Source: an uncultured Hoeflea sp. (GTDB lineage Bacteria; Pseudomonadota; Alphaproteobacteria; Rhizobiales; Rhizobiaceae). Taken from it: a DNA stretch of 64,000 bases. Of this stretch, positions 8,750 through 18,166 are shown piece by piece. The translations under genes and the position numbers were made by a program. Within the stretch, counting starts at the first letter, position 1; every line of letters starts with the position of its first letter. The notes beneath the pieces were generated by a model that did not search any database, was not told where the DNA came from, and saw only the letters and a list, made by a program, of their open reading frames with translations. The DNA lies in contig NZ_CANMVK010000001.1 in assembly GCF_947501405.1 (NCBI RefSeq), positions 1,674,001-1,738,000 of the forward strand. The letters run 5' to 3'.

Positions 8750-9979
8750 TCACCGGCTCTTCAACCAGGGGCCGATACGGTCAAGCGCAGATTCCATTTC
8801 AGCATGGCTGCCTGCATAGGAAAACCGCATGAAGCGTGCGCCGTCGACCGGATCGAAATCCCTTCCCGGCGTTGCCGCGACGTGGATGTCGGCCAGCATC
8901 CGGCGTGCAAAGCTCATGGAATCGTTTGTGTGTGCCGAGACATCGACCCAGGCATAGAACGCGCCATCCATCGGGGCGGCGAAAGGCAGGCCCAGTTCCG
9001 GCAGGCGTTGCGCCAGGAGATCGCGGTTTTGCCGGTAGCCCGCGCACACCGCATCCATTTCCGCCGTCGCGCCAAGCGCTGCTTCTGCGGCGTGCTGGGA
9101 GAGTTCCGGCGGGCTGATATAGAGGCTCTGGGCCAGGCATTCGACCGGGCGGATCAGATCCTCGGGCAGCACCATCCAGCCAATGCGCCAACCGGTCATG
9201 CAGAAGTATTTCGAGAACGAATTGATGATAATGGCATTGTCGGAAACCGAGAGCGCGGTGGCTTCCTCGCCGCTCCAGGTAAGGCCGTGATAGATCTCGT
9301 CGGAGATGAAGGCGACGCCGCGATCGGCGCACCAGGCGTCGAGTTCGGCAATGGCCTGGCGCGAATGCACCGCGCCGGTGGGGTTGGCGGGACTTGCGAT
9401 CAGCACGCCGGACACCCGCCTGCCCTTTTCGGCTTCCGCCGCCTCGATGGCCGCAGGCGTGAGGGCGTGAGCGGTTTCCGGCCCGACCGGGATTTCGACA
9501 ACTTCAAGGCCAAGTGCCGAGAGGATGTTGCGATAGGCCGGATAGCCAGGCCGGGTGATAACGACCAGATCGCCGGGATTGAACAGCTGCAGGAACGCCA
9601 GATTGAAACCCGCCGAGGAGCCCGTGGTCACCGCGACCCGCGCCGGATCGATCTCCACGCCATAGTGGGTGCGGTAGCGCGCCGCGATCGCCTGGCGCAG
9701 GCTTTTGATACCCAGCGCGTCGGTGTAGCCCAGACGCCCGGTCTCAAGCGCCCGCCGTGCCGCCTCGCGTGCGGCCATCGGCGCAGGATGGGCCGGCTGT
9801 CCGACCGCCATGGAAATCACATCCCTGCCCTCGCCCTTCAGCCGTGTGGCTTCGGCCAGCACGTCCATGGCGTGAAAGGGTTCAACCGAGGGCTTGCGCT
9901 GCAGTGTCAAGGTGGTGGCTCCCGAGCTTGGATGCGGAGATGGCGTTTGGCCGCACAAATGCCTGATTGTGATGGCCAT
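8750..9979 (-). CDS. PLP-dependent class I/II aminotransferase
   Basis: Fold-type I aminotransferase of the aspartate aminotransferase superfamily, 409 residues from the ATG at 9979. Motifs in order: MAVGQPAHPAP near the N-terminus; GRLGYTDALGIKSLRQAIA; TTGSSAGFNLAF (phosphate-binding loop); SPANPTGAVHS (the Asn that contacts PLP); FISDEIYHGL (the Asp on the pyridine nitrogen); INSFSKYFCMTGWRIGW (the PLP lysine is the K of FSKYF); and MRFSYAGS near the end. The donor amino acid cannot be read from sequence. The frame extends to a TTG at 10090, which overlaps the divergent gene's possible long form; I prefer 9979. Confidence 0.92.
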   Translation of the reverse strand: MAITIRHLCGQTPSPHPSSGATTLTLQRKPSVEPFHAMDVLAEATRLKGEGRDVISMAVGQPAHPAPMAAREAARRALETGRLGYTDALGIKSLRQAIAARYRTHYGVEIDPARVAVTTGSSAGFNLAFLQLFNPGDLVVITRPGYPAYRNILSALGLEVVEIPVGPETAHALTPAAIEAAEAEKGRRVSGVLIASPANPTGAVHSRQAIAELDAWCADRGVAFISDEIYHGLTWSGEEATALSVSDNAIIINSFSKYFCMTGWRIGWMVLPEDLIRPVECLAQSLYISPPELSQHAAEAALGATAEMDAVCAGYRQNRDLLAQRLPELGLPFAAPMDGAFYAWVDVSAHTNDSMSFARRMLADIHVAATPGRDFDPVDGARFMRFSYAGSHAEMESALDRIGPWLKSR

Positions 9980-10209
9980 CACAAGTGCGAGAGGCCAACC
10001 GCCTGCGCGCTTATGGCAATTGCATTTCCACGCGGTACCGGTAGGTTTCGGCTTCGGAACGAGGACCCTGAAACGCCATGCCCCCAGCAAGCTCCACCCT
10101 CACCTCTGATTCGAGTGATCCCGCAGCGCTACGCTTTAACCGGCTAACAGACCGACCGGCCGGCCGTTGGGTAGTTCGCAGCACCCCCCGCTCGCACCAA
10201 GGCTCGGCT

Positions 10210-11556
10210 TTGCGCCGAGCTATGAGCGGCGCGATGGCCGCGCTGCTGGCTTGCGCCGTCTCACTGCCTGCTCTGGCCCAGGGCCGCGTGGCGGTGGTGC
10301 GGGATGCGGAGATCGAAACCCTGCTGCGCGATTACGCAAAGCCGGTGTTGAGGGCCGCAGGCCTGAAATCGAGCCGGGTGCAGATCGTTCTGGTCAATGA
10401 TCGCAGCTTCAACGCCTTTGTCGACGGCCAGCGGATCTTCGTCAACACCGGTGCGTTGACGGCGGCCGAAGTGCCCAACGAGATTATCGGCGTGCTCGCC
10501 CACGAGGCCGGCCATCTGGCGGGCGGGCATCAGCAACGCCTGCGTGAACAGATCGCCACCGCGCGGACCCTTGCCATTGTCGGCAGCCTGTTGGGCGCAG
10601 GCGCGATTGCGGCGGGCAGCATTTCGGGCAATTCCGGAGGCGCCCGGGCCGGTAGCGCGTTGATTACCGCAACGCCGAGCTTGGTGCAGCGCAACCTCTT
10701 GAGCTACCGGCGCTCGGAAGAAATGAACGCCGACCAGGCGGCCGCGCGCTACCTTGACGCGACCGGCCAGTCGATGCGCGGGATGCTCACCACATTCCAG
10801 CGGTTTTCGCAAAGCCTGTCGCTGTCAGGCGTTCAGGTCGACCAGTACCAGATCAGCCATCCGCTGCCGCGGGAGCGCATCGCGCTGTTGGAGGAACTGG
10901 CGCGCAATAGCAGCCATTTCAACGCCACCGATCCGGCCCGGCTGGTCGCCCGGCACAATCTGATGCGCGCCAAGATCGCCGCCTATACCGGCGGCGCACA
11001 AGCCGTGGCGCGGCTGTTCAGCAAGGATCGCGGGTCGTTGGCCGCACGCTATGGCGCGGCGATCGCCACGGATCTGGCCGGCAATTCGGCCTCCTCGCTC
11101 CAACAGATGGACAAGCTGATCCGCGAGCAGCCGAAGAACCCCTATTTTCACGAGTTTCGCGGCGAAGTGCTGATGAAACTGCGCAAGAACGACGCTGCCG
11201 TGAAAGCCTTCGCCTCAGCCGTCAAGCTCGACCGGGCCAAATCGCCGCTGATCCGCGCCCGGCTCGGCTTTGCGCTGGTGGCCTCGGGAGAGCCGGGCAA
11301 TATGAAACGCGCCATTCAGGAATTGCGGGCCTCGCTGCAGGCCGAGCCCGACAATTTCAATGCCTACCGGCACCTGTCTCAGGCCTACGGGTTGTCAGGC
11401 GACATCGCCAATGCGGAACTGGCCATGGCGGAGGGAAATTTCCGCGCCGGCAACATTCGCGAAGCCAAGGTGTTTGCAGCCCGGGCGTTGCAAAAACTCC
11501 CTGGAGGCTCGCCCGGTGCGGTGCGGGCCAATGACATCTTAACCATCGGGCGATAG
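10210..11556 (+). CDS. Periplasmic M48 zinc metalloprotease with TPR repeats (BepA/YfgC-like)
   Basis: Secreted M48 protease predicted to handle outer-membrane protein quality control in the periplasm. About 448 residues. A signal peptide (MAALLACAVSLPALA) is followed by the protease domain with HEAGH (HExxH) and the downstream zinc Glu in RRSEEMNADQAAARYL. The last 200 residues are TPR-like helices. Start choice: TTG at 10210 has AAGG seven bases upstream and gives an Arg-Arg n-region. ATG at 10222 is the alternative, but its ribosome site would sit in a 7-bp hairpin (GCTCGGC/GCCGAGC). ATG at 10078 adds an unlikely 44 residues. It is followed by the DsbA-like gene after about 50 bp. Confidence 0.9.
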   Translation: MRRAMSGAMAALLACAVSLPALAQGRVAVVRDAEIETLLRDYAKPVLRAAGLKSSRVQIVLVNDRSFNAFVDGQRIFVNTGALTAAEVPNEIIGVLAHEAGHLAGGHQQRLREQIATARTLAIVGSLLGAGAIAAGSISGNSGGARAGSALITATPSLVQRNLLSYRRSEEMNADQAAARYLDATGQSMRGMLTTFQRFSQSLSLSGVQVDQYQISHPLPRERIALLEELARNSSHFNATDPARLVARHNLMRAKIAAYTGGAQAVARLFSKDRGSLAARYGAAIATDLAGNSASSLQQMDKLIREQPKNPYFHEFRGEVLMKLRKNDAAVKAFASAVKLDRAKSPLIRARLGFALVASGEPGNMKRAIQELRASLQAEPDNFNAYRHLSQAYGLSGDIANAELAMAEGNFRAGNIREAKVFAARALQKLPGGSPGAVRANDILTIGR

Positions 11557-11609
11557 AACGGCTCCCGTCGCTCATTGTCCCTTCAAGGATCCGCAAAGGA
11601 AACACAGCC

Positions 11610-12374
11610 ATGGCACTCCACACCCGCTCGGGCCTTGCCGCCGCCCTTATGATCGGAGCAGCAACATTTGTGCCCTTGCCGGCGGTTGCGCTTGACGACG
11701 AGCAGAAGCAGGAATTCGGCGCCTTCATCCGCGAGTATCTTCTGGCCAATCCGGAAATCGTGGAGGAAATGCAGGAGGCGCTGGCGGTCAAGAGAGAAGC
11801 CGAAAGCCGCCAGATGGCGCAGTCGGCAATCGCCGATAATCAGGATGCGATCTTCCGGGCGCCCGAAGACATGGTGCTGGGCAATCCGGTCGGCGACATC
11901 ACGGTGGTGGAGTTCTTCGACTACAATTGCGGCTTTTGCAAACGCGCCATGGAGGACATGACCGAGATCCTCGAGACCGACGACAATGTCCGTTTCGTGC
12001 TCAAGGAATTCCCGATTCTGGGACCCGATTCGATGGACGCGCACCGGGTGAGCATGGCGTTCAGAAAGCTTGCGCCTGAGCAATATGCCGAATTCCACAT
12101 CAAGCTGCTGGGCGCCGATGTCCGCGCTACCGAAAGCCAGGCAATCGCAGTCGCCAAGGAATTCGGCGTCGATGAAGACGCGCTGAGGGCGGGCATGGAG
12201 GATCCTGAGATCGATCAGTCGATCCGCAAATCCTATGAGCTCGCCAACGCGCTGGGAATTTCCGGGACGCCATCCTTCGTGATCGGCGATGAGGCGGTGT
12301 TCGGCGCCGTCGGTTCGGAGACACTGCTTTCCAAGATCAACAACATGCGCCAATGCGAAAGCACCGTTTGCTAA
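11610..12374 (+). CDS. DsbA-family thiol:disulfide oxidoreductase
   Basis: Exported thioredoxin-fold protein, 254 residues, predicted to form or isomerise disulfides in the periplasm. Signal peptide at residues 1-27 (ending PAVALD). A helical N-terminal region (about 30-75) resembles the ScsC/Com1 type. Then come TVVEFFDYNCGFCKRAM with the active-site CGFC near residue 110, and the cis-Pro loop GISGTPSFVIGDE near 230. One further pair of cysteines flanks the C-terminus (CESTVC). It follows the M48 protease on the same strand, a conserved pairing in rhizobia; both act in the envelope. Confidence 0.93.
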   Translation: MALHTRSGLAAALMIGAATFVPLPAVALDDEQKQEFGAFIREYLLANPEIVEEMQEALAVKREAESRQMAQSAIADNQDAIFRAPEDMVLGNPVGDITVVEFFDYNCGFCKRAMEDMTEILETDDNVRFVLKEFPILGPDSMDAHRVSMAFRKLAPEQYAEFHIKLLGADVRATESQAIAVAKEFGVDEDALRAGMEDPEIDQSIRKSYELANALGISGTPSFVIGDEAVFGAVGSETLLSKINNMRQCESTVC

Positions 12375-12650
12375 CTTGGACCGAGACAAAGATATGCAAA
12401 CGCGAGCGCGTACTGACTTGTGGACAAGCCGCAAGTCGGCGCAAAAGCCTTCCCGCCGCGCGGAACCGCCGTGTATGTCTGATAAAGAAAAGGAATTTGC
12501 GCTTTTGCGAAGTCTGGTGAGGGAATTGAGGCCGGTGCGCGTTTGCGCGGGCTTGTCACCGGGCAGCGCGGGGCTGTAAAGGGACGGGCAACCAGCGGGA
12601 CGGCGTCAGCGAACGTCTCCCACGCCAACAACAACAGAGGCAACAGTCCG
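12375..12650 (+). other. Non-coding interval upstream of accB
   Basis: 276 bp between the DsbA-like gene and accB with no credible ORF. In several rhizobia aroQ (type II dehydroquinase) occupies this place; here it is absent. The last 120 bp are GC-rich and could fold, but I recognise no riboswitch. An AGAGG ribosome site precedes accB. Confidence 0.4.
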
Positions 12651-13115
12651 ATGGCAACACGAAAACCGTCGATCGACCAGGATCTGATCCGGGATCTGGC
12701 CAACATTCTCAACGAGACCGAGCTGACCGAGATCGAGATCGAGCAAGACGATCTGCGGGTGCGCGTCAGCCGCGCCGGAACACCCCAGACGGTTCACGCG
12801 CCAATTGCCCCGCCGCAACCGCAGCTGCAGCCAGCTGCCCCTGCGGCTTCAGCCGCCGAAGCGCCAGCAGCGGCCCCATCGGCCAACGCAGTGACCGCAC
12901 CGATGGTGGGCACCGTTTATCTGTCACCCGCGCCCGGTGCCAAACCGTTTGTGGAGATTGGCCAGTCGGTCAAGGAAGGCCAGACGATTCTCATCATCGA
13001 AGCGATGAAGACCATGAACCAGATCCCGTCGCCGCGCTCCGGCAAGGTGGTGGACGTGCTGGTGGGCGACGGTCATCCGGTCGAGTTCGCCGAACCGATG
13101 ATCGTGATCGAATAG
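12651..13115 (+). CDS. accB: Biotin carboxyl carrier protein of acetyl-CoA carboxylase
   Basis: Carries biotin between biotin carboxylase and carboxyltransferase in the first step of fatty acid synthesis. 154 residues. It has an N-terminal helical part (SIDQDLIRDLANILNETEL), a Pro/Ala-rich linker (about 45-80), and a C-terminal biotinyl domain with IEAMKTMNQIPS, whose Lys (about residue 119) is the biotinylation site. Thr rather than Met after that Lys is common in rhizobial AccB. The ATG at 12651 is preceded by AGAGG. The frame is open upstream to 12543, but the extension is not family-like. accC follows after 12 bp. Confidence 0.96.
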   Translation: MATRKPSIDQDLIRDLANILNETELTEIEIEQDDLRVRVSRAGTPQTVHAPIAPPQPQLQPAAPAASAAEAPAAAPSANAVTAPMVGTVYLSPAPGAKPFVEIGQSVKEGQTILIIEAMKTMNQIPSPRSGKVVDVLVGDGHPVEFAEPMIVIE

Positions 13116-13127
13116 GTGAGCCAGCCC

Positions 13128-14477
13128 ATGTTCTCAAAGGTTCTCATTGCAAACCGGGGCGAGATCGCGCTCAGGGTTTTGCGCGCCTGCAAGGAGCTCG
13201 GCATCCAGACGGTGGCGGTGCATTCGACCGCCGACCAGGACGCGATGCATGTGCGGCTTGCCGATGAGAGCGTGTGCATCGGCCCGCCGCCCTCGCGCGA
13301 CAGCTATCTCAACATTCACCAGATTGTCGCGGCTTGCGAGATCACCGGTGCGGATGCGGTGCATCCGGGCTACGGATTCTTGTCCGAGAACGCCAAGTTC
13401 GCCGATATTCTCGATGCTCACGGCATCACCTTTATCGGGCCGACCGCTGATCACATTCGCATCATGGGCGACAAGATCACCGCCAAGAAGACCGCCGAGG
13501 AACTGGGCATTCCGGTGGTGCCGGGCTCCGAGGGGGAAATCACCACCGACGAGGATGCGGCCCGGATCGCCAAGGAGATCGGTTTTCCGGTGATCATCAA
13601 GGCCACCGCCGGCGGCGGCGGACGCGGCATGAAGGTTGCCAACAACGAAGAAGAGCTTTCAATTGCGCTGTCGACCGCGCGTTCGGAAGCCGGCGCCGCC
13701 TTTGGCAACGAGGCGGTCTATATCGAAAAATATCTCGGCCGACCGCGCCACATCGAGATCCAGGTTCTGGGCGATGGTGAAGGCAATGCGGTGCATCTGG
13801 GCGAGCGCGACTGCTCGCTGCAGCGCCGGCACCAGAAGGTTTGGGAAGAAGCCAACTCGCCTTCGCTGAACGAGAATCAGCGCGCGGAAATCGGCGAGAT
13901 CTGCGCCAACGCCATGCGCAAGCTGAAGTACCGCGGCGCAGGCACCGTGGAATTTCTCTATGAGGACGGCAAATTCTATTTCATCGAAATGAATACGCGG
14001 CTGCAGGTCGAGCATCCGGTCACCGAGGCGATCACCGGCATCGATCTGGTCAATGAACAGATCCGGGTGGCCTCCGGCGCCGGCCTGTCGGTGACACAGG
14101 ACGACATTCGTTTCCACGGCCATGCCATCGAATGCCGGATCAATGCCGAGGATCCGAACACCTTCGTGCCCTCGCCCGGCACAATCACCCATTACCACAC
14201 CCCCGGCGGGCTTGGCGTGCGGGTCGATTCGGGCGTCTATCAGGGCTACAAGATCCCGCCCTATTACGACAGCCTGATCGGCAAGCTGATCGTGCATGGC
14301 CGCACGCGGGTCGAGTGCATGATGCGTTTGAGACGTGCGCTGGATGAATTCGTGGTTGACGGGATCAACACTACGATCCCGCTGTTTCGCGAGTTGCTGG
14401 CCAATCCGGACATTGCAAACGGGGATTACGATATCCACTGGCTGGAGAAATTCCTTGCGGCCAAAGCCGCCAAGTAA
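13128..14477 (+). CDS. accC: Biotin carboxylase subunit of acetyl-CoA carboxylase
   Basis: ATP-dependent carboxylation of biotin on AccB. 449 residues, the usual length. It opens [21 protein letters not shown]. Later motifs are [14 protein letters not shown], the ATP-grasp glycine loop [13 protein letters not shown] (about 160-172), [15 protein letters not shown] and [16 protein letters not shown], which carries metal and catalytic residues. The ATG at 13128 is chosen over the GTG at 13116 because AGGTGAG lies seven bases before it and family members start at this Met. It is cotranscribed with accB, and aat follows 55 bp later. Confidence 0.97.
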   Translation: MFSKVLIANRGEIALRVLRACKELGIQTVAVHSTADQDAMHVRLADESVCIGPPPSRDSYLNIHQIVAACEITGADAVHPGYGFLSENAKFADILDAHGITFIGPTADHIRIMGDKITAKKTAEELGIPVVPGSEGEITTDEDAARIAKEIGFPVIIKATAGGGGRGMKVANNEEELSIALSTARSEAGAAFGNEAVYIEKYLGRPRHIEIQVLGDGEGNAVHLGERDCSLQRRHQKVWEEANSPSLNENQRAEIGEICANAMRKLKYRGAGTVEFLYEDGKFYFIEMNTRLQVEHPVTEAITGIDLVNEQIRVASGAGLSVTQDDIRFHGHAIECRINAEDPNTFVPSPGTITHYHTPGGLGVRVDSGVYQGYKIPPYYDSLIGKLIVHGRTRVECMMRLRRALDEFVVDGINTTIPLFRELLANPDIANGDYDIHWLEKFLAAKAAK

Positions 14478-14532
14478 GGCGCGGCCAAGGCCGGTCGGCA
14501 GGCCGGCCCTCACCTGCCTGAAGGGTTGAGCC

Positions 14533-15144
14533 ATGGTGCGTGGTCTCCAGTTTCAGATCACGCCGGAATTGCTTTTACGCGCCTATGCGTCGGGGCTGTT
14601 TCCGATGGCCGATTCCGCGGATGATCCCGAGCTGTTTTGGGTGGAGCCGGAATTGCGCGGCGTGCTGCCGCTCGACGGCTTTCATGTCCCCCGGCGGCTG
14701 GCCCGTACCGTGCGTCAGGCCCCTTATGAGATCCGGGTCAACAGCGCGTTCGATCTTGTTCTCGCAGCCTGCGCGGAAGCGGTGGAAACACGGCCGTCGA
14801 CCTGGATCAACGCCACCATTGCCGAGCTCTATGGCAGCCTGCACCGGATGGGCCACGCCCATTCCGTCGAGGCCTGGCGTGGCGGCGAGTTGGTGGGCGG
14901 GCTTTACGGGGTATCGCTCAGGCGGGCGTTTTTCGGGGAAAGCATGTTCAGCCGCGCCACCGATGCCTCCAAGATCTGTCTTGTGCATCTGGTCGAACGG
15001 CTCAAGGCGCGCGGCTTCGTGCTGCTCGATACCCAGTTTACAACCGAGCATCTCAACCGCTTCGGCGCCATTGAGGTGCCGCGCGACGATTATGCGGACA
15101 TGCTGGCGGAGGCACTGGAGGGAGAGGACTTGCCGTTTGCATGA
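14533..15144 (+). CDS. aat: Leucyl/phenylalanyl-tRNA--protein transferase
   Basis: Adds Leu or Phe from tRNA to proteins with N-terminal Arg or Lys, marking them for ClpS/ClpAP (N-degron pathway). 203 residues. Family motifs include [60 protein letters not shown] and [15 protein letters not shown], then [22 protein letters not shown] near the end. It is downstream of accBC on the same strand, the conserved rhizobial order. Confidence 0.97.
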   Translation: MVRGLQFQITPELLLRAYASGLFPMADSADDPELFWVEPELRGVLPLDGFHVPRRLARTVRQAPYEIRVNSAFDLVLAACAEAVETRPSTWINATIAELYGSLHRMGHAHSVEAWRGGELVGGLYGVSLRRAFFGESMFSRATDASKICLVHLVERLKARGFVLLDTQFTTEHLNRFGAIEVPRDDYADMLAEALEGEDLPFA

Positions 15145-15170
15145 CCAAGGCGGGCTCGTTTGAGACGGGT

Positions 15171-15596
15171 CTAGTTTGCCGGAGGCGGAACGTCGGAGTC
15201 CAGTTTGCATTCCTTGAGCCAGACGTCATAGACGGCATGGTCGACGGCGTTCAGGCCGGGCGAATCAGCAAACATCCAGCCGGTAAACAACCGCCTGATC
15301 TTGCGGTCGAGCGTGATCTCGTCGACCTCGACAAAGGTGGTGGTCTTCGGCGCTTCGGTCTCGTCGCGGCTGTAGCAGACCCGCGGGGTGACCTGCAGCG
15401 CACCGAATTGCACGGTCTCGCCGACATAAACGTCGAATGTGGTAATCCTGCCGGTGATCTTGTCGATCCCGGAAAACACCGCGACAGGGTTTTCCACCCG
15501 CGCGGCAGAGGCCGGGGTCTGGATTGCGATAGACGTAAAGCCCGCAAGAAGCAGCGCACCCGCGCTGCTCGCCAAGAATGTCCTGTCAAATCTCAT
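15171..15596 (-). CDS. DUF2155 domain-containing secreted protein
   Basis: About 141 residues. It has an N-terminal export signal (TFLASSAGALLLAGFTSIA) and then the DUF2155 core: ARVENPVAVFSGIDKITGRITTFDVYVGE, VTPRVCYSRDETEAPKT, and a C-terminal half with FTGWMFADSPGLNAVDHAVYDVWLKEC. Two cysteines may pair. The family is common beside NDUFA12 in alphaproteobacteria; its function is unknown. ATG 15596 is used; a GTG at 15605 is also in frame. Confidence 0.9.
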   Translation of the reverse strand: MRFDRTFLASSAGALLLAGFTSIAIQTPASAARVENPVAVFSGIDKITGRITTFDVYVGETVQFGALQVTPRVCYSRDETEAPKTTTFVEVDEITLDRKIRRLFTGWMFADSPGLNAVDHAVYDVWLKECKLDSDVPPPAN

Positions 15597-15726
15597 ATGC
15601 TTCACTCGTCACACTTGCCGCCGCCGGCTGGTTCACGCGCTTGAAAGCCGAATCCTAGCGCGCCGCCGTCAATCAAGCGTTAACCATGCAATTGTGGCGC
15701 GCCTGCGCCCAACCACGATGTCAATT

Positions 15727-16125
15727 TCAGGATTTCGGGGTCCAGGCGTCATAATCGCCGGTCACGGTGGGCCGGGCGCCCTGGTTGAGGATCGAGCCCT
15801 TGGGGCGGTAGGCCCCGGCAGTGCCCGTAAGGTTGGGCTGGTGCGCCTGCTCCCAGTCCCGCGCCTCGTAGGTCTCGGAGGGCGGGGCGACATCAGTGCG
15901 ATGGTGCATCCAGCCATGCCAGCCGGGCGGAATCTGCGATGGTTCGGAGGACTCTTTATAAACTACCCAGCGCCGGGTGCGGCCTTCGGAATCCTCGCCG
16001 CCCTGGTAATAGACGTTGCCCATGGCGTCTTCGCCAACGCGCTCGCCATGCCGCCAGGTGTGAAAGCGCAGGCCAATGGTCCGGCCGCTCCACCAAGTGA
16101 AAATCTGAAGAAGTAGCGACTTCAT
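15727..16125 (-). CDS. NADH:ubiquinone oxidoreductase subunit NDUFA12
   Basis: Accessory subunit of respiratory complex I, shared by mitochondria and alphaproteobacteria. 132 residues from the ATG at 16125, which has AAGAGG eight bases upstream. Typical motifs are QIFTWWSGRTIGLRFHTW, GERVGEDAMGNVYYQGG, RRWVVYKESSEPSQIPPGWHGW and a Pro/Gly-rich tail (YRPKGSILNQG). It acts on the cytoplasmic side of the inner membrane. It lies upstream of the DUF2155 gene on the same strand, the usual pairing. Confidence 0.95.
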   Translation of the reverse strand: MKSLLLQIFTWWSGRTIGLRFHTWRHGERVGEDAMGNVYYQGGEDSEGRTRRWVVYKESSEPSQIPPGWHGWMHHRTDVAPPSETYEARDWEQAHQPNLTGTAGAYRPKGSILNQGARPTVTGDYDAWTPKS

Positions 16126-16335
16126 GAATGCCTCTTGTCCCGGGACGCACCGGCAGGGTTTTGCGCCGGTCCTTGCCCGCCTTATGGCCCGCCCGGCTTG
16201 CGATGTCCAGTGGAAGGAAGTTCTAGGCGACAGCCAAATTGAACCCGATTCCGGCGATGCCTCGCCAACTACTTGTTTAGGTCGCAAATTCGTTGGAACA
16301 ATGGCGGTCGTTCAAGGATGAATGGGAGCCTGCAC

Positions 16336-16773
16336 ATGTTTTTGAAACTCGCTGCTCTTGCATTGAGCGCCCTGTTGATGGTCAGCGCACAGGCAACGAC
16401 GCCCGCCCATGGCCAGGGTGGGCCGATTGGCATCGCATTCGCTCAAGCGCCCGAACAATCCTCGGGCGTATGCACGGGACAAAACACCGACAAGGCACTC
16501 GCGTGCGCAAAGGCCCAGTGCGTAGAAGGCGGCGCATTGGCGGAAGATTGCCTCCGGGTGAAGTGGTGCTATCCGGCCGGGTGGTCGGCTGATGTTTTCG
16601 TTCAGCACCAGGAAGGTCCGCATTGGCATGAATATCTGTGCGGATGGAGCAGCAAGGAAGCCATGATGGCGGCCGTAGCGGTGGCCTGCGACCGCAGCCT
16701 TCGCGACTACCTCATTGAGTGTTCAGCAGTGCGCTACTGGGACAATGACGGGCGGGAATTGGAGGCCGAGTGA
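16336..16773 (+). CDS. Cys-rich secreted protein of unknown function
   Basis: About 145 residues. A signal peptide (MFLKLAALALSALLMVSAQA) is followed by a mature part with eight cysteines (VC, AC, QC, DC, WC, LC, AC, EC), enough for four disulfides. It also has an aromatic patch (HEYLCGWSS). It faintly resembles small periplasmic DUF4189-type proteins, but I cannot assign a family. The ATG at 16336 has GGGAG seven bases upstream; the ATG at 16318 (with AAGG) is an alternative. It converges on a GNAT gene. Confidence 0.7.
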   Translation: MFLKLAALALSALLMVSAQATTPAHGQGGPIGIAFAQAPEQSSGVCTGQNTDKALACAKAQCVEGGALAEDCLRVKWCYPAGWSADVFVQHQEGPHWHEYLCGWSSKEAMMAAVAVACDRSLRDYLIECSAVRYWDNDGRELEAE

Positions 16774-16814
16774 TTGGGCCGGGCCCTGCTCGCTAGCACC
16801 TGGCCAACAAGTAC

Positions 16815-17312
16815 TTAACCAACCAGCGTCTTCTCCATGATCAGCGCCGGAATGCCTGATTCGCCGCGGCCGCAATTGTCGGTGCGGCCGGCTTCAGTCA
16901 TTCCATGGGCGCGGTAGAACGCGATGGCCGGCTCGTTGCCGGGATCGACCTCGAGGCTGAGCTTCTTTGCCCCGGGAAAACAGGTCTCGATCTCGGCAAA
17001 CAGGTCACGGCCAATGCCCAATCCCTGGCACTCGGGCCGAACGTAAAGCTGATGTAGCGAGACAGTGCTGTTTGCCCCCGAATGACTTGCGAATGCGACG
17101 CCGCCAATCATCTTGCCATCGTCGGCCACGAGAAATTCGCCGTCGGGACGGGCGAGACAGGCCTTGATGGCCGCTTCGGAGTGCCAATCCGCGATGATCT
17201 CCTCGACCTTGGCCGCACCGTAAAACTGCGCGTAGGTCGCCCGCCAGGTTTCGGCCAGAACTTCACGGATTGCGTCAATATCGCGGGATGAGGCGGAGCG
17301 GATGAAGAACAT
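16815..17312 (-). CDS. GNAT N-acetyltransferase
   Basis: 165 residues covering one complete GNAT domain. It starts FIRSASSRDIDAIREVLAETW. The acetyl-CoA loop is ECQGLGIGRDL (Q-x-x-G-x-G) after the strand HQLYVRP, and AIAFYRAHGM is the conserved final helix. The C-terminus contains GIPALIMEKTL. Substrate unknown; no operon partner. Confidence 0.9.
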   Translation of the reverse strand: MFFIRSASSRDIDAIREVLAETWRATYAQFYGAAKVEEIIADWHSEAAIKACLARPDGEFLVADDGKMIGGVAFASHSGANSTVSLHQLYVRPECQGLGIGRDLFAEIETCFPGAKKLSLEVDPGNEPAIAFYRAHGMTEAGRTDNCGRGESGIPALIMEKTLVG

Positions 17313-17492
17313 GGATCGGTTCCTGAGGTGGATGCGCGTCTCATCGAAAGACGGTTTCAGATCGCAGCGCGAATGCGGTTCAAGCGCGGCAAGAGCTTAC
17401 CGGAGATGCAGCGAAAGCAGGCCGCGCCGGCGGAACTGATCACACGTTTGAAAGGTCTTAGGTTGCCCCGTCACCGCCAGATAAGCCCGGGA

Positions 17493-18158
17493 TCAGCGAT
17501 CGTCAAGCGATCGGATATGCGACGGCAGATGCCCCACGAATCCCGCGGCCACCAGGTCGTCAAAGGCCTCACGCACGGCGATGGGAACCGGCTGGCTGAC
17601 AGAGTAGCCCTTTTCGGCATAGGCAACCAGCCGCCAGACATCGCCAACCATTTCGGAGACAAGCGCATTGTACGGATGATCCGCCACCGGCTGGTCGAGA
17701 AAATCATGACGCGGCGCGGTGACCATCGAGGCGATCTGGGGCCATTGCGCGGCAAGTGTCGCCGCCACCCGCCGCCGGGTCTGGGGTTTGGTCACCCAAA
17801 TCACCCGTTCGATCCCGCGCATCTGCGCCCGCGAGAAGGCGATGTTTTCACCTATGTTGGTGGCGCGCTCTTCAAGCTCAATGGCGCTATCGGGAATCCC
17901 TTTCGCCCTCGCCCGCTCCGCAAAGGCAGCGGCTTCGGAGCTTTCATATCTGCCGCGCGTCCAGTTGCCCGCAGCGCCTGTGAAAAGGAGGCGTGGCGCA
18001 TATCCTTCAAACCACAGCCCGGCGCAGCGATCGGCGACCCGAAGATCGTAGCTGCCGAGCCCGACGATCACATCGGCCTTTTGCAATAAACAGTCGACGG
18101 CGTGGAAATCCCACAGAATTCGCGCCCGCACCAGCATAGCAGGATCGGGTGCGGTCAT
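17493..18158 (-). CDS. YdcF/DUF218 family protein
   Basis: 221 residues of the DUF218 (YdcF, SanA/ElyC-like) fold. The core motif VIVGLGSYDLRVADRCAGLW (about 30-50) is followed by LLFTGAAGNWTRGRYESSEAAAF, the conserved ERATNIGENIAFSRA, and VIWVTKPQTRRRV. No signal peptide or membrane segment, so probably cytoplasmic. E. coli YdcF binds S-adenosylmethionine, but the cellular role is unknown. It begins 8 bp after the gatB stop, so the two are probably cotranscribed. Confidence 0.87.
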   Translation of the reverse strand: MTAPDPAMLVRARILWDFHAVDCLLQKADVIVGLGSYDLRVADRCAGLWFEGYAPRLLFTGAAGNWTRGRYESSEAAAFAERARAKGIPDSAIELEERATNIGENIAFSRAQMRGIERVIWVTKPQTRRRVAATLAAQWPQIASMVTAPRHDFLDQPVADHPYNALVSEMVGDVWRLVAYAEKGYSVSQPVPIAVREAFDDLVAAGFVGHLPSHIRSLDDR

Positions 18159-18166
18159 GTCCCCGA

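Noticed and set aside
8633-10147. 504-codon open frame opposite the aminotransferase gene
   Set aside because: The minus strand carries all PLP-enzyme motifs in order; the plus frame has none.
12530-12650. Riboswitch in front of accB
   Set aside because: The stretch is GC-rich and foldable but shows none of the conserved cores I know (TPP, cobalamin, SAM, biotin-related).
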